39,518 bases of DNA from NCBI RefSeq assembly GCF_003612055.1, contig NZ_RAWB01000018.1:1-39518 (forward strand), in the 5' to 3' direction. The notes below the pieces were generated by a model. It was not told where the DNA came from, ran no database searches, and saw only the letters and a program-made list of their open reading frames with translations. The position numbers and the translations under genes were made by a program. The stretch comes from Corallococcus llansteffanensis (GTDB taxonomy: Bacteria > Myxococcota > Myxococcia > Myxococcales > Myxococcaceae). Below are positions 8,039 to 19,613 of this stretch, piece after piece (the stretch's first letter is position 1; each line of letters begins with the position of its first letter).

Positions 8039-8977
8039 CTACGGGTAGCGCACGGGCGCCGGAGGGTCGTCCGGGGGCAGGGGGATGAACTCCGTCTCCT
8101 GGGGCACCTTGCCGAAGCGGCCCTCCTTCCAGTCCTTCTTGGCGGCCTCCAGGCGCTCCTGCGAGGACGACACGAAGTTCCAGAACAGGTAGCGCTGACC
8201 GTCCATGGGCTCGCCGCCCAGCAGCATCATCCGCGCGGGGGCATCCCCGGCGCCGAGCACGATTTCGCTCCCCGGCTTGAACACCAGCAGCTCGCCGGGC
8301 TCGAAGCGCGTGCCCTCCACCTCCACGCTGCCCTCCACCAGGTAGAGGCCGCGCTCCTCGTGCTCCGCGGGGAGCTTGAGGCGCGCTCCCTTGTCCAGGC
8401 GCGCGTCCGCGTAGAAGAGGGCGGAGTGGGTGCGCACGGGGGACTTGCCGCCGTGCATCTCGCCCGCGATGACGTGCAGGCGGACGCCGTCCCCTTCAAC
8501 GACGGGCAGGGTGTCGGTGGGGTGGTGGACGAAGGCGGGCGCGGTCTCCTCGTGCTGCTTGGGGAGGGCGAGCCAGGCCTGGATGCCGAAGAGGCGGCCG
8601 CCGGCAGCGCGGGTGTCGGGGCCGGTGCGCTCGGAGTGGACGATGCCCTGGCCGGCGGTCATCCAGTTCACGGCGCCGGGGCGGATGGACTGCACGACGC
8701 CCAGCGAGTCGCGGTGGAGGATCTCGCCTTCGAAGAGGTAGGTGACGGTGGACAGGCCGATGTGCGGGTGCGGCCGCACGTCCAGGCCCCGGCCCGGGTC
8801 GAAGTCCGCGGGGCCCATCTGATCCAGGAAGATGAAGGGGCCCACCATGCGGCGGCGCGCCGAGGGCAGGGCGCGGCGCACGGTGAAGCCGTCCCCCAGG
8901 TCGCGGACGCGGGGGACGATGAGCGTCTCCAGCGAGGGCGGTACCTCCCGGCCGTGCAGGTCTTCTTCCCAGCTCAT
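8039..8977 (-). CDS. Pirin family protein
   Basis: This 312-residue bicupin protein has the pirin metal-binding set: His70 and His72 in [13 protein letters not shown], and His114 and Glu116 in [12 protein letters not shown]. Pirins bind Fe(II). Bacterial members have been shown to be quercetin dioxygenases or partners of other enzymes, but the role here is unknown. The C-terminal pirin_C cupin (about 180-290) is present, so the protein is full length. The ATG at 8977 has GAGGAG 7-8 nt upstream and is preferred to the in-frame start at 9028. It converges with the DUF2378 gene, with only 6 nt between the two stops. Confidence 0.88.
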   Translation of the reverse strand: MSWEEDLHGREVPPSLETLIVPRVRDLGDGFTVRRALPSARRRMVGPFIFLDQMGPADFDPGRGLDVRPHPHIGLSTVTYLFEGEILHRDSLGVVQSIRPGAVNWMTAGQGIVHSERTGPDTRAAGGRLFGIQAWLALPKQHEETAPAFVHHPTDTLPVVEGDGVRLHVIAGEMHGGKSPVRTHSALFYADARLDKGARLKLPAEHEERGLYLVEGSVEVEGTRFEPGELLVFKPGSEIVLGAGDAPARMMLLGGEPMDGQRYLFWNFVSSSQERLEAAKKDWKEGRFGKVPQETEFIPLPPDDPPAPVRYP

Positions 8978-9058
8978 GGTGCGGCTCCTCTTTCGGGGCG
9001 CGGGGAACCGCGTCCGGGTCGCCGCCACGATAACGGCTTGTGGGGATCCGTTCAGGCC

Positions 9059-10939
9059 TCAGTTCAAGTCGAAGAGCGGCACGTACACGCCCACGTTGAA
9101 CGTCAGGCTCCAGGCCCCCACGGACTCGGGGAGCGCGGGGCGTCCCTCCTCCGCTGGCACCTCCGCCGAGGTGAACAGCGGCTGGTAGATGCCGCTGACC
9201 GCGAGGAAGAACGGGTACTGCTGCCCCCAGTAGTAGCCCGCGGTGAGCGAGGGGGCGAGCGCGTCCGCCGCGTCGAACTTGTCCACCGTGCGCTCGCGGA
9301 TGGCGACGTAGCGGCCCAGGTCCACCACGCCCGCCTCGAAGTGGAGTCCGTGGCCGCCCTTCATGGAGAGCGGCACCTGGACCCCCAGGCCCAGCGGCAG
9401 TGAGACGGGTCCCTCGAACTCCTCGCCCCGCCCCTCTCCGGAGACGAAGCGCACGCCGGCGGTCGCTCGCAGCGAGCCTCCCACGGAGAAGAGGACGTCG
9501 TTGTCGCGGCCCGTGCGGTCGGTCATCTCCTCGGTGAGGGACTCGAGGATCCTGCGCCGGCTGGCGTGCGCGGTCTCCACGGTGTCCGCGGCGGTGACGG
9601 CCTCCACGCGCGAGCTGCCCTCCTGTCCGACGGTCGCGGGCTGGTAGTAGGTCTCCGCGTACTGGAGCACGCTGCCCACGATGCGCAGGCCCCGCTGCGC
9701 GGCCGGAGTCAGGTCTGCGTCCACCAGCGCGACGGCCCGCGACGCGGCCCCGATGAGGGCGTTGGTGTCCCGGTCCAGCGCGGCATGGCTCACGGCCCGG
9801 AGGAGGCCAAGGGCCTGCGCGTCCTTGTGCGCGACGCCGCCGACCTCCGGCGCGCTGTCACACCCGGCGTCGAGGTTCGCGAACCGGCAGCCCATCTCCA
9901 CGGCCGCGTCCACCGCGTGGCCCATGCGGAGCCGGGGGTCGACCTTGCCTTCGACCCGGGCCGTGACCGCCGCGTGCAGGTGCTGGGCGATGATGCGCGC
10001 GTGGTGGGTGTACGCCTCCCGCTTCGTGCTGTTGGCGAGGTAGGGGCACTGGCTCGCGAACTGGTCGGAGAGCTGCATCACCGCGCAGTCGGCCGGCGGC
10101 ACCCCCCACTCCAGCGAGGTCTTCAGGCAGGACGCGAGCGCGGCGCCCGCCGTCACCATGACCGCCGCGGACGCGGCCTGCACGCTCTCCGGCGTCTGGT
10201 TACAAGGCTTGTCCTGCTGTGAGGCCTTGTCGATGGCGAAGGCCAGCAGGTCCTGGACGAGGGTGCTCGCCTCCGCGTCGGACCACGGCCGGTGCGGCCG
10301 GATGAGGTGGGGCAGCAGGTCCGCCTGGACGATCCGGGCGAGGACGGCGTAGTTCTTGTCGGACATCCCTCCGGACTTGAGGAGCGTCTTGTCGAGCGCC
10401 ATCCGCAGGGCGTCCTGGATGACCGCGCCCTGGAGCGCGCTGGTCGTGACGGCCAGCTCCTGCAGCCGCAGGGGCGCCACCACCTCGCAGGTGCTGCGGA
10501 AGCGCAAGGTCGCGGGCTGGGGCGAGGTCTTGCTGCACGCGAGCCCCACCTCGAGCTTGTCCTTGAGGAGGTCGAACGCCCGGTTCGTGGCGCGGTCGAC
10601 CACGATCTCTCCCAGGATGAGCACGAGCTCGTTCACGATCTCGGTCATGCCGCTCTGCATCCCCGCCAGCCGGGGCTGGAGGAGCATGCGGTTGGTGGGG
10701 TCCGCCAGGAAGTCATCCGGGCGGGTCGCGCTGGCCGCGCCGAGGGTCGCCTGGCCCTTCCTGAGGAGCAGCGAGTGGGTCTCCGGGACAAGCTCGACGG
10801 CGGGCGCGGGCTCCTCGGAGCCAGGCGTGCTTTTCACGCCCTGGGGTTTCGCGATGATCCCGCCGGGCTGAGCGGCCCGGGCCAGGGCGGGGAGGGTGAG
10901 GAGCAGGGTGAGGAGCAGGGCCTTGTTCATGGTGATCAT
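9059..10939 (-). CDS. Exported protein with beta-barrel-like C-terminus, coupled to protease
   Basis: This 626-residue protein begins MITMNKALLLTLLLTLPALA and continues ARAAQ, a clean Sec signal peptide with a cut near residue 25. The middle is predicted helical, with several Cys and the repeating style of AVDAAVEMGCRFANLDAGCD. The last 150 residues alternate polar and hydrophobic residues (VLFSVGGSLRATAGVRF, SLTAGYYWG, WSLTFNVGVYVPLFDLN), as in outer-membrane strands, though the final residue is Asn rather than Phe. I do not recognise the family. The start at 10939 overlaps the stop of the upstream protease as ATGA, so the two are translationally coupled. An open frame continues upstream to 11755, but that part is the shadow of the protease gene. 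Confidence 0.72.
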   Translation of the reverse strand: MITMNKALLLTLLLTLPALARAAQPGGIIAKPQGVKSTPGSEEPAPAVELVPETHSLLLRKGQATLGAASATRPDDFLADPTNRMLLQPRLAGMQSGMTEIVNELVLILGEIVVDRATNRAFDLLKDKLEVGLACSKTSPQPATLRFRSTCEVVAPLRLQELAVTTSALQGAVIQDALRMALDKTLLKSGGMSDKNYAVLARIVQADLLPHLIRPHRPWSDAEASTLVQDLLAFAIDKASQQDKPCNQTPESVQAASAAVMVTAGAALASCLKTSLEWGVPPADCAVMQLSDQFASQCPYLANSTKREAYTHHARIIAQHLHAAVTARVEGKVDPRLRMGHAVDAAVEMGCRFANLDAGCDSAPEVGGVAHKDAQALGLLRAVSHAALDRDTNALIGAASRAVALVDADLTPAAQRGLRIVGSVLQYAETYYQPATVGQEGSSRVEAVTAADTVETAHASRRRILESLTEEMTDRTGRDNDVLFSVGGSLRATAGVRFVSGEGRGEEFEGPVSLPLGLGVQVPLSMKGGHGLHFEAGVVDLGRYVAIRERTVDKFDAADALAPSLTAGYYWGQQYPFFLAVSGIYQPLFTSAEVPAEEGRPALPESVGAWSLTFNVGVYVPLFDLN

Positions 10940-11925
10940 TCCCAGAGATGGAGCTGCACGCCCAGCTCCTGCTGGAGCCGCTCCAGCACTGGAGCGAGGG
11001 GTTGGAAGAAGCTGTGTGACGGCTGCAGCGCCCCGCTGCAGCTTCCCAGCACCTTGGGGGCGGGACCGGGCGTCAGCAGCGCCCCTCCGGAGTCGCCGTC
11101 GAGGGTGATGGCGGATGTCGTCGCGATGAGCCCCGCGAGGCTGACGGGGCCGAAGGCCGACTCCGGGAAGTGGACGTCGAACAGGCTGGCCTCGGTCCGG
11201 GTGGAGATCCAGGCGTTGCTGGTGGGCCGGCGCATGCGCACCTCGGTGCCGGTCCAGCCGTCCTGCGCCACGCCCGCCGCCTTCAGGGGAGGTGTCTTCT
11301 TCGCCAGGGCCTGTCCCGCGGGCGTGAGCTCGACGAGCGCCGCGTCGAGCGCCGGCCACCCATTGGACGGCTCCAGGAGGTTGAGGCGGGGATGGCCCAC
11401 GACCTGTGGCTTGCCCTCCGGCAGGGCGGCGAACACGCGCGTGGTCCACGCGTTGCGCTCGAACAGGTGGCCGGCCGTGAGCAGCCACCGGGGCTCCTGC
11501 GAGCCGGCGGAGGTGAGGAGGCTTGCGACCCCTCCCGCGCGGAGGGTGCCCCCCGGCGCCACGGCATTCACCGTGGCCCCGATGCGCAGCCCCTCGAACT
11601 CGGGCAGGGCGGACTGGCCCGAGCGGGGCAGGGCACCCGTCGCGATGACGTCCGGCACGATGGAGTACCACCCGCCCCGGACGCGGAAGGTCAGTGGGGG
11701 GACCGGGTACTCGGGGCGCTCGTGCTTCCTGCGCACGTAGACGCTGAGGGTCCACTCGCGGGATGGCTCACCCTGGACGCGGCGCCGCCCGACGCCATAG
11801 GCGACGACGCCGAAGCGGTTGCCTTGCGGAAACAGCTCGCGGGCCGTGGCCATGACGGCGCTCCACCGCGAGGGAGCCAGGGAGCGCAGCCGCTGGATGC
11901 CGTGGTGACGGCGAGGACCCGCCAT
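10936..11925 (-). CDS. Trypsin-like serine protease
   Basis: The catalytic triad of a chymotrypsin-fold protease is visible: His153 in LLTAGHLF, Asp194 in ALDAALVEL and Ser279 in DGDSGGALL (numbering from 11925). An N-terminal domain of about 110 residues (WTLSVYVRRKH and RVRGGWYSIVPDVIATG) precedes the protease domain, a layout seen in some bacterial S1-type proteases. There is no signal peptide or membrane anchor, so it is predicted to be cytoplasmic, which is unusual for trypsin-like enzymes. A GGAG about 9 nt upstream of an internal ATG at 11853 makes a 305-residue form equally possible. It sits 90 nt after the PAS-only gene and overlaps the next gene by 4 nt. Confidence 0.82.
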   Translation of the reverse strand: MAGPRRHHGIQRLRSLAPSRWSAVMATARELFPQGNRFGVVAYGVGRRRVQGEPSREWTLSVYVRRKHERPEYPVPPLTFRVRGGWYSIVPDVIATGALPRSGQSALPEFEGLRIGATVNAVAPGGTLRAGGVASLLTSAGSQEPRWLLTAGHLFERNAWTTRVFAALPEGKPQVVGHPRLNLLEPSNGWPALDAALVELTPAGQALAKKTPPLKAAGVAQDGWTGTEVRMRRPTSNAWISTRTEASLFDVHFPESAFGPVSLAGLIATTSAITLDGDSGGALLTPGPAPKVLGSCSGALQPSHSFFQPLAPVLERLQQELGVQLHLWE

Positions 11926-11952
11926 GGGCCGCGCAATTCAGCACAACTGACT

Positions 11953-12004
11953 GTGCGGGTGAAAACAAAACCCGCACCCGGGGTGGGTGTGACGGAGCCG
12001 TCAC
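11953..12004 (-). terminator. Two hairpins after the PAS-only gene
   Basis: Just after the minus-strand stop at 12016 lies GTGACGG/CCGTCAC (11989-12004, loop of 2), a perfect 7-bp repeat. A second hairpin follows: GTGCGGGT (11953-11960) and ACCCGCAC (11970-11977), 8 bp around a 9-nt loop rich in A (T on the minus strand). They fit a transcription terminator for the PAS gene, but lie upstream of the protease start, so attenuation is also possible. Confidence 0.45.
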
Positions 12005-12015
12005 CGGGCTTGGGC

Positions 12016-13506
12016 CTACGCCGCCACCATGCCTGGAGGTGACTCGGGTGACCGTCGCGTCATGTCCACCAGGAGGCCGATGATCCGCTGCACGCGTCCG
12101 TCCTCCGCGCGGGCCCGGCCCCACAGCGTCAACCGCCGCACGCCCCCGCGCGCATCCAGCACGCGGAAGTCGAGCGTCACCTCGCCGGGGAGCCGGGTCC
12201 CGTGGTGCAGCCGCTCGGCCACGGACAGCCGGTCCTCCGGGTGCACGCGTGACAGCAGCGCCGCGAGCGGCTCCTCGGGGGCCAGCGCCTCCTGCCCCAG
12301 CAGTCTGGCCGCGTCGTGCTCCCAGCGCAGCAGCCCCTCCGGCATCCGCAGGTCGAACAGCGTCACGGACGCGGCGGCCAGGGCCTGCTGGAGCCTCGCC
12401 TCGTTCTGGCGCAGGGCCTCCTCCATCCGCTTGCGCTCGCTGATGTCGCGGCTGATGCCGAACAGGCCGAACACCTGGTCCTGCTCATCCCGCAGCACGC
12501 CCTTGGTGGACAGCCACACCCGCCCCGGCTGTCCGGACTGCGCCTCCTCGTAGGTGAGCGTCCTGCGAAAGGCCAGCACCTCGCGGTCATGGGCCATGCT
12601 GGCGTGCGCCTCGTCGGGCCAGAGCTCCTCGTCCGTATGGCCCAGCACCTCCTCGACGCCGCGGCCCATCAGCTTCGCGCCCGCGGCGTTGATGCGCGTG
12701 TACCGGCCCTCCAGGTTCTTCGTGTAGAGGGCGTCGGGACAGCCCTGCATCACCGCCTGGAACAGGGCGCTCGCGCGCCGCAGGGCCTCCTCGCCGCGGT
12801 GCTGGCGTGAGGTGTTCTTCAGATACAACAGCAACCCGGAGGCAACAGGGACCGCCGTCACGTGCAGCGTCTGCTGGGAGGTGCCCGGCGAGGTCTCGAA
12901 CTCCGTCGGCTGGCCGGTGACGAGCGCGCGCTGCAGCGGCTGGCGCAGCGGCACGTCGGGCTCGTCCACCACCAGGTCCCACAGCACCTGCCCCTCCAGT
13001 TGGTCGCGGGGCCGCCCCAGCAACTGCTCCGCGGCGCGGTTCACCCGGCGCACCTGGAACCGGGCATCCAGCGCGACGAACGCGTCCGGCAGGTGCTCCA
13101 GGGCCGCCACGAGCAGGTCCTGCTCCGGCATCGCCCCCACCGACGCGCGCACCTCCCACGACAGGTCGCTCAGCCACACGTACAGCGCCCCGTCGCGGGC
13201 GCGGGCGGCCCGGACGCGCAGCGTGTGGACGCCGGAGCCCGTGTCCCAGCGGAACAGGTGCTCCGAGCGAAGCCCGGTGACGCGCGTCGCGCCCCACGTC
13301 GCGCGCAGGGCCCTCCAGGTCGGGCGCGAGGCCAGGAACGGCTCGCCCACCAAGCTGTCACCCAGCAGCACCTGCGCGGACGGATTGGCGTACTCGCAGG
13401 TGAAGTCCTCCGGGCACTCCGGCACGTCGCCCACTGGACGCAGCACGAGGAAGCCATCGGGGTTGAGGGCTTCGGACGCGAACGAAGAGGGGGCGGGAGG
13501 AGACAT
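12016..13506 (-). CDS. Multi-PAS protein without an output domain
   Basis: This 496-residue soluble protein appears to be built only of PAS modules. They lie at about residues 10-120, 135-245, 255-375 (with the PAC-like GLFGISRDISERKRMEEALR) and 390-490 (PAS_3-like, ending IIGLLVDMTRR). There is no HisKA, HATPase, GGDEF, EAL, HTH or methyl-accepting domain, and the frame closes 10 residues after the last PAC motif. The next gene downstream codes for a protease, not a lost kinase. It may signal by protein-protein contact or be a sensor subunit for a kinase elsewhere. The ATG at 13506 is chosen because the conserved PAS part begins soon after it. Confidence 0.78.
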   Translation of the reverse strand: MSPPAPSSFASEALNPDGFLVLRPVGDVPECPEDFTCEYANPSAQVLLGDSLVGEPFLASRPTWRALRATWGATRVTGLRSEHLFRWDTGSGVHTLRVRAARARDGALYVWLSDLSWEVRASVGAMPEQDLLVAALEHLPDAFVALDARFQVRRVNRAAEQLLGRPRDQLEGQVLWDLVVDEPDVPLRQPLQRALVTGQPTEFETSPGTSQQTLHVTAVPVASGLLLYLKNTSRQHRGEEALRRASALFQAVMQGCPDALYTKNLEGRYTRINAAGAKLMGRGVEEVLGHTDEELWPDEAHASMAHDREVLAFRRTLTYEEAQSGQPGRVWLSTKGVLRDEQDQVFGLFGISRDISERKRMEEALRQNEARLQQALAAASVTLFDLRMPEGLLRWEHDAARLLGQEALAPEEPLAALLSRVHPEDRLSVAERLHHGTRLPGEVTLDFRVLDARGGVRRLTLWGRARAEDGRVQRIIGLLVDMTRRSPESPPGMVAA

Positions 13507-13507
13507 A

Positions 13508-13521
13508 CCGGAGCACTCCGG
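13508..13521. promoter_or_regulatory. Inverted repeat covering the RBS of the multi-PAS gene
   Basis: CCGGAG (13508-13513) and CTCCGG (13516-13521) are perfect complements separated by 2 nt. The element ends one base before the start codon at 13506, so it contains the only RBS-like GGAG. It could fold to hide the RBS or bind a repressor. Confidence 0.38.
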
Positions 13522-13622
13522 ATTCAAGCGCGGATCATCCCTCCTGGCTGCTGGACCCACGGGCCATGGCGCCATGAGGTTTCGGACGCTGCGTGGGCCG
13601 CGCTGTCTGGCTGCGCGACGTA

Positions 13623-13913
13623 TCAGTTCAGCCTCCCGAAGCAGTATTTCGTGAAGCCGCCGTCGTCCGTCTTGCAGGCCTGGCCCGAGGGGGAGTCGGG
13701 ACAGGTGCAGCTCTCGCCCTGGCGGCACTGGCTCGAGTCGGTGCACGGGTATTCGCAGGTGTCGGCATCGACGTCGTGCGCGTGTTCGTGCACGCAGACG
13801 TCTCCCGGGGAGGTGCAGTCGGAGGTGTCATCGCATTCGCTCGTGCCGGAGGAGCAGCCCGCGAGCGCGAGGACCGCGAACAGGAGGGTGGGACCGAGGA
13901 GACGACGCTTCAT
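13623..13913 (-). CDS. Small Cys-rich lipoprotein
   Basis: This 96-residue protein begins MKRRLLGPTLLFAVLALAGC, a classic lipoprotein signal with the lipid-bearing Cys20. The mature part has ten more cysteines in short spacings (ECDD, SDCTS, DVCV, DTCEYPC, QCRQGESCTC, QAC, YC), an even number consistent with five disulfides, so it is expected to be an extracytoplasmic knotted domain. Many myxobacterial surface lipoproteins look like this, but I cannot assign a family or role. AGGG lies about 9 nt before the ATG. It is divergent from the Lhr helicase and 116 nt upstream of the multi-PAS gene on the same strand. Confidence 0.75.
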   Translation of the reverse strand: MKRRLLGPTLLFAVLALAGCSSGTSECDDTSDCTSPGDVCVHEHAHDVDADTCEYPCTDSSQCRQGESCTCPDSPSGQACKTDDGGFTKYCFGRLN

Positions 13914-13968
13914 GGAGGAGCCCTTCGTGAAGTGGGGACGCCGCTCCTGTGCAGTCCAGATGCCAGCG

Positions 13969-13992
13969 GGCCTCCGTCGCGTGACGGAGGCC
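13969..13992. repeat. Perfect 10-bp hairpin in a divergent intergenic region
   Basis: GGCCTCCGTC (13969-13978) and GACGGAGGCC (13983-13992) are perfect complements around the tetraloop GCGT. It lies 55 nt upstream of the lipoprotein start and 127 nt upstream of the helicase start. Because the flanking genes diverge, a terminator for either of them is unlikely. Confidence 0.5.
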
Positions 13993-14050
13993 GGGAGGTC
14001 GGTGGAGTCACGACACGTGCGTCATGACCGCCATGGAAGTCCGGGAGGTC
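13991..14050. repeat. Direct repeat CCGGGAGGTC, 50 bp apart
   Basis: The 10-mer CCGGGAGGTC occurs exactly at 13991-14000 and 14041-14050. The stretch between them holds the palindromes CACGTG and GTCATGAC. The 50-bp spacing (close to five helical turns) would put two bound proteins on one face, so a regulatory role is possible but unproven. Confidence 0.3.
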
Positions 14051-14119
14051 TCCAACCGAGCGGAGGCACGTTGACGGCGCGCTGTACCTGTGTTCAGGCT
14101 GGCCTGCTGGGAGCCCGCC

Positions 14120-18463
<4,344 letters not shown>

Positions 18464-18529
18464 GCGGTGCATGACAGAGGCGGGCCGCGGCTTGCCGACG
18501 CGCAGGGGTCCCTGGTCGAGTTCCTACCC

Positions 18530-19042
18530 ATGGGCCCTGACGCTCGACATGTGCCTCACCTGGGCGTCGCGGCCCTCCTCATCGCGCTGGCGCTGGGGGC
18601 TTCCGCCTGTGGACACGCTCAGCGTCCCGAGCGGAAGACCTATGTCGTCTCCGAGGATGCGTTGGGAGTCGGCACCGCGGAGGGGCCCGGCACGGGTGGC
18701 TCTGGCGCGGAGGCCTACTGCAACGAAATGGAGAAACAGTGCTTCCAGAAGTGTTGGAGGCGAAAGCCGTCGGTGACGAGCATTCCGAAGCACTCCGGAA
18801 TGCACAACGTGTTCTGCACGCAGCTGTGCCGCGAGGAGTTCATGAAGTGCGTCGAGGAACAGGAGGAGTTGGAGCGGCAGGACGCGAAACAGGAGTTGCA
18901 GTTTCCCAACATGGGGACAGCGATGAACTGGCTCCGAGAGCATAAGTCCGAGGTTGCACTGGGAACCGTGGTCGTCGTCGCGGGTGTGGCGTTCACGCTC
19001 GTCGTGGCTCCCGCCGGACTGCTGATCTTGAGCCCCATCTGA
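18530..19042 (+). CDS. Lipoprotein with twin CX3C/CX6C motifs (SitA-like layout)
   Basis: The 170-residue product has a lipoprotein signal (LIALALGASAC, Cys27), then a Gly-rich linker. A mirrored cysteine pair of helices follows: C-X6-C-X3-C in YCNEMEKQCFQKC and C-X3-C-X6-C in FCTQLCREEFMKC, with an acidic coil after it. The C-terminus is a hydrophobic segment (VALGTVVVVAGVAFTLVVAP) and ends at LSPI. From memory this lead region resembles myxobacterial SitA-type lipoprotein toxins and relatives, where a variable toxic domain follows; here nothing follows, so it may be a delivery half only or an unrelated lipoprotein. The start at 18530 gives the cleanest signal peptide. It is 16 nt ahead of a small soluble partner gene, and both are less GC-rich than their neighbours. 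Confidence 0.6.
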   Translation: MGPDARHVPHLGVAALLIALALGASACGHAQRPERKTYVVSEDALGVGTAEGPGTGGSGAEAYCNEMEKQCFQKCWRRKPSVTSIPKHSGMHNVFCTQLCREEFMKCVEEQEELERQDAKQELQFPNMGTAMNWLREHKSEVALGTVVVVAGVAFTLVVAPAGLLILSPI

Positions 19043-19058
19043 AGGAAAGGGCCTCTTC

Positions 19059-19442
19059 GTGAGCAAAGACCCGGAAATTGATGTCGAGGATGTACTCGCC
19101 GTCTTGGACGATGCGACTCATCGTCACGAGAAGGGATCACGGGAATGGACTGCGCTCCAACTTGCGGCGCTCTGTCTGACCTACGTTCGGCACATCAATA
19201 AGCTGGAGGACTTCGCGAGCTATTATCGGGAGGCCCTCGATCCGAACTTCAAGATCAAGGTCGAGCGGGACTTCGCGACACGCGCCGAGGCCGATGCCTG
19301 GGTCCAGAGTGGCAAGGCCGAGGACCGCATGCACATCCGGATCGACGGGAAGGGCTTCCTGGTCGTGCGGCTGCCAGGACGGCTCACCCTCATGGTCGCA
19401 CCCCTGCCCGAGGAGCTGAACGCGGAGGAGCCCGAGGAGTGA
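19059..19442 (+). CDS. Small soluble partner of the twin-Cys lipoprotein
   Basis: This 127-residue protein starts with GTG behind a good AAGGAAAGGG RBS and has no signal peptide or membrane helix. Residues 1-60 are mainly helical and mixed-charge (VEDVLAVLDDATHRHEKGSR, LCLTYVRHINKLEDFASYYR). The second half looks like a small alpha/beta domain (FKIKVERDFATRAEADAWVQ, MHIRIDGKGFLVVRLPG), ending in an acidic tail. I do not recognise the family. Its position directly behind the lipoprotein and its cytoplasmic nature are what an immunity or accessory protein would show, but that is inference. Codon use is visibly less GC-biased than in flanking genes, consistent with transfer. Confidence 0.6.
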   Translation: MSKDPEIDVEDVLAVLDDATHRHEKGSREWTALQLAALCLTYVRHINKLEDFASYYREALDPNFKIKVERDFATRAEADAWVQSGKAEDRMHIRIDGKGFLVVRLPGRLTLMVAPLPEELNAEEPEE

Positions 19443-19547
19443 GCCAGGCCGCCTGGATGCTTGCTCCTCCAAATACCAGGGAGCGGCAGACTGTGCCTCC
19501 CAACGGTCAGTTTAAGCTTAATTTCTAGCGAGCTAGCTCAGTGCCAA

Positions 19548-19576
19548 TTGAAATTACCCCATCCCGTATCTACACT
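19548..19576 (+). promoter_or_regulatory. Sigma-70-like promoter for amt
   Basis: TTGAAA (19548-19553) and TACACT (19571-19576) are separated by 17 nt, matching 5/6 and 4/6 of the consensus in an AT-rich island. The expected transcription start near 19583 leaves a leader of about 25 nt. A perfect palindrome GAGCTAGCTC (19530-19539) sits just upstream of the -35 box and may be an activator or repressor site. Confidence 0.5.
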
Positions 19577-19613
19577 GCATCGCGTCAGCTCTAGGCGAGG
19601 TGCGGCGATGCAG
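19575..19613. repeat. Inverted repeat linking amt promoter and start codon
   Basis: CTGCATCGC (19575-19583) and GCGATGCAG (19605-19613) are perfect 9-bp complements with 21 nt between. The right arm contains the ATG of amt and the left arm overlaps the -10/transcription start region. If transcription begins further upstream, the arms could pair in RNA and close the start codon; otherwise it may be a DNA-binding site. Confidence 0.4.

Noticed and set aside
10940-11755. N-terminal extension of the exported protein gene (898 residues in total)
   Set aside because: The extension lies inside the protease gene in another frame; the signal peptide and the ATGA overlap set the true start at 10939.
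14021-14038. Palindromes CACGTG and GTCATGAC as separate operators
   Set aside because: Sites this short are expected by chance; I only mention them within the direct-repeat entry.
18464-18529. Longer N-terminus of the twin-Cys lipoprotein starting near 18467
   Set aside because: The extra 21 residues place charged sequence before an otherwise normal lipoprotein signal; the ATG at 18530 is the better start.
19461-19607. 49-residue N-terminal extension of Amt
   Set aside because: It runs across an AT-rich promoter region with a good -35/-10 pair, and Amt proteins start at the MQKW-type segment.
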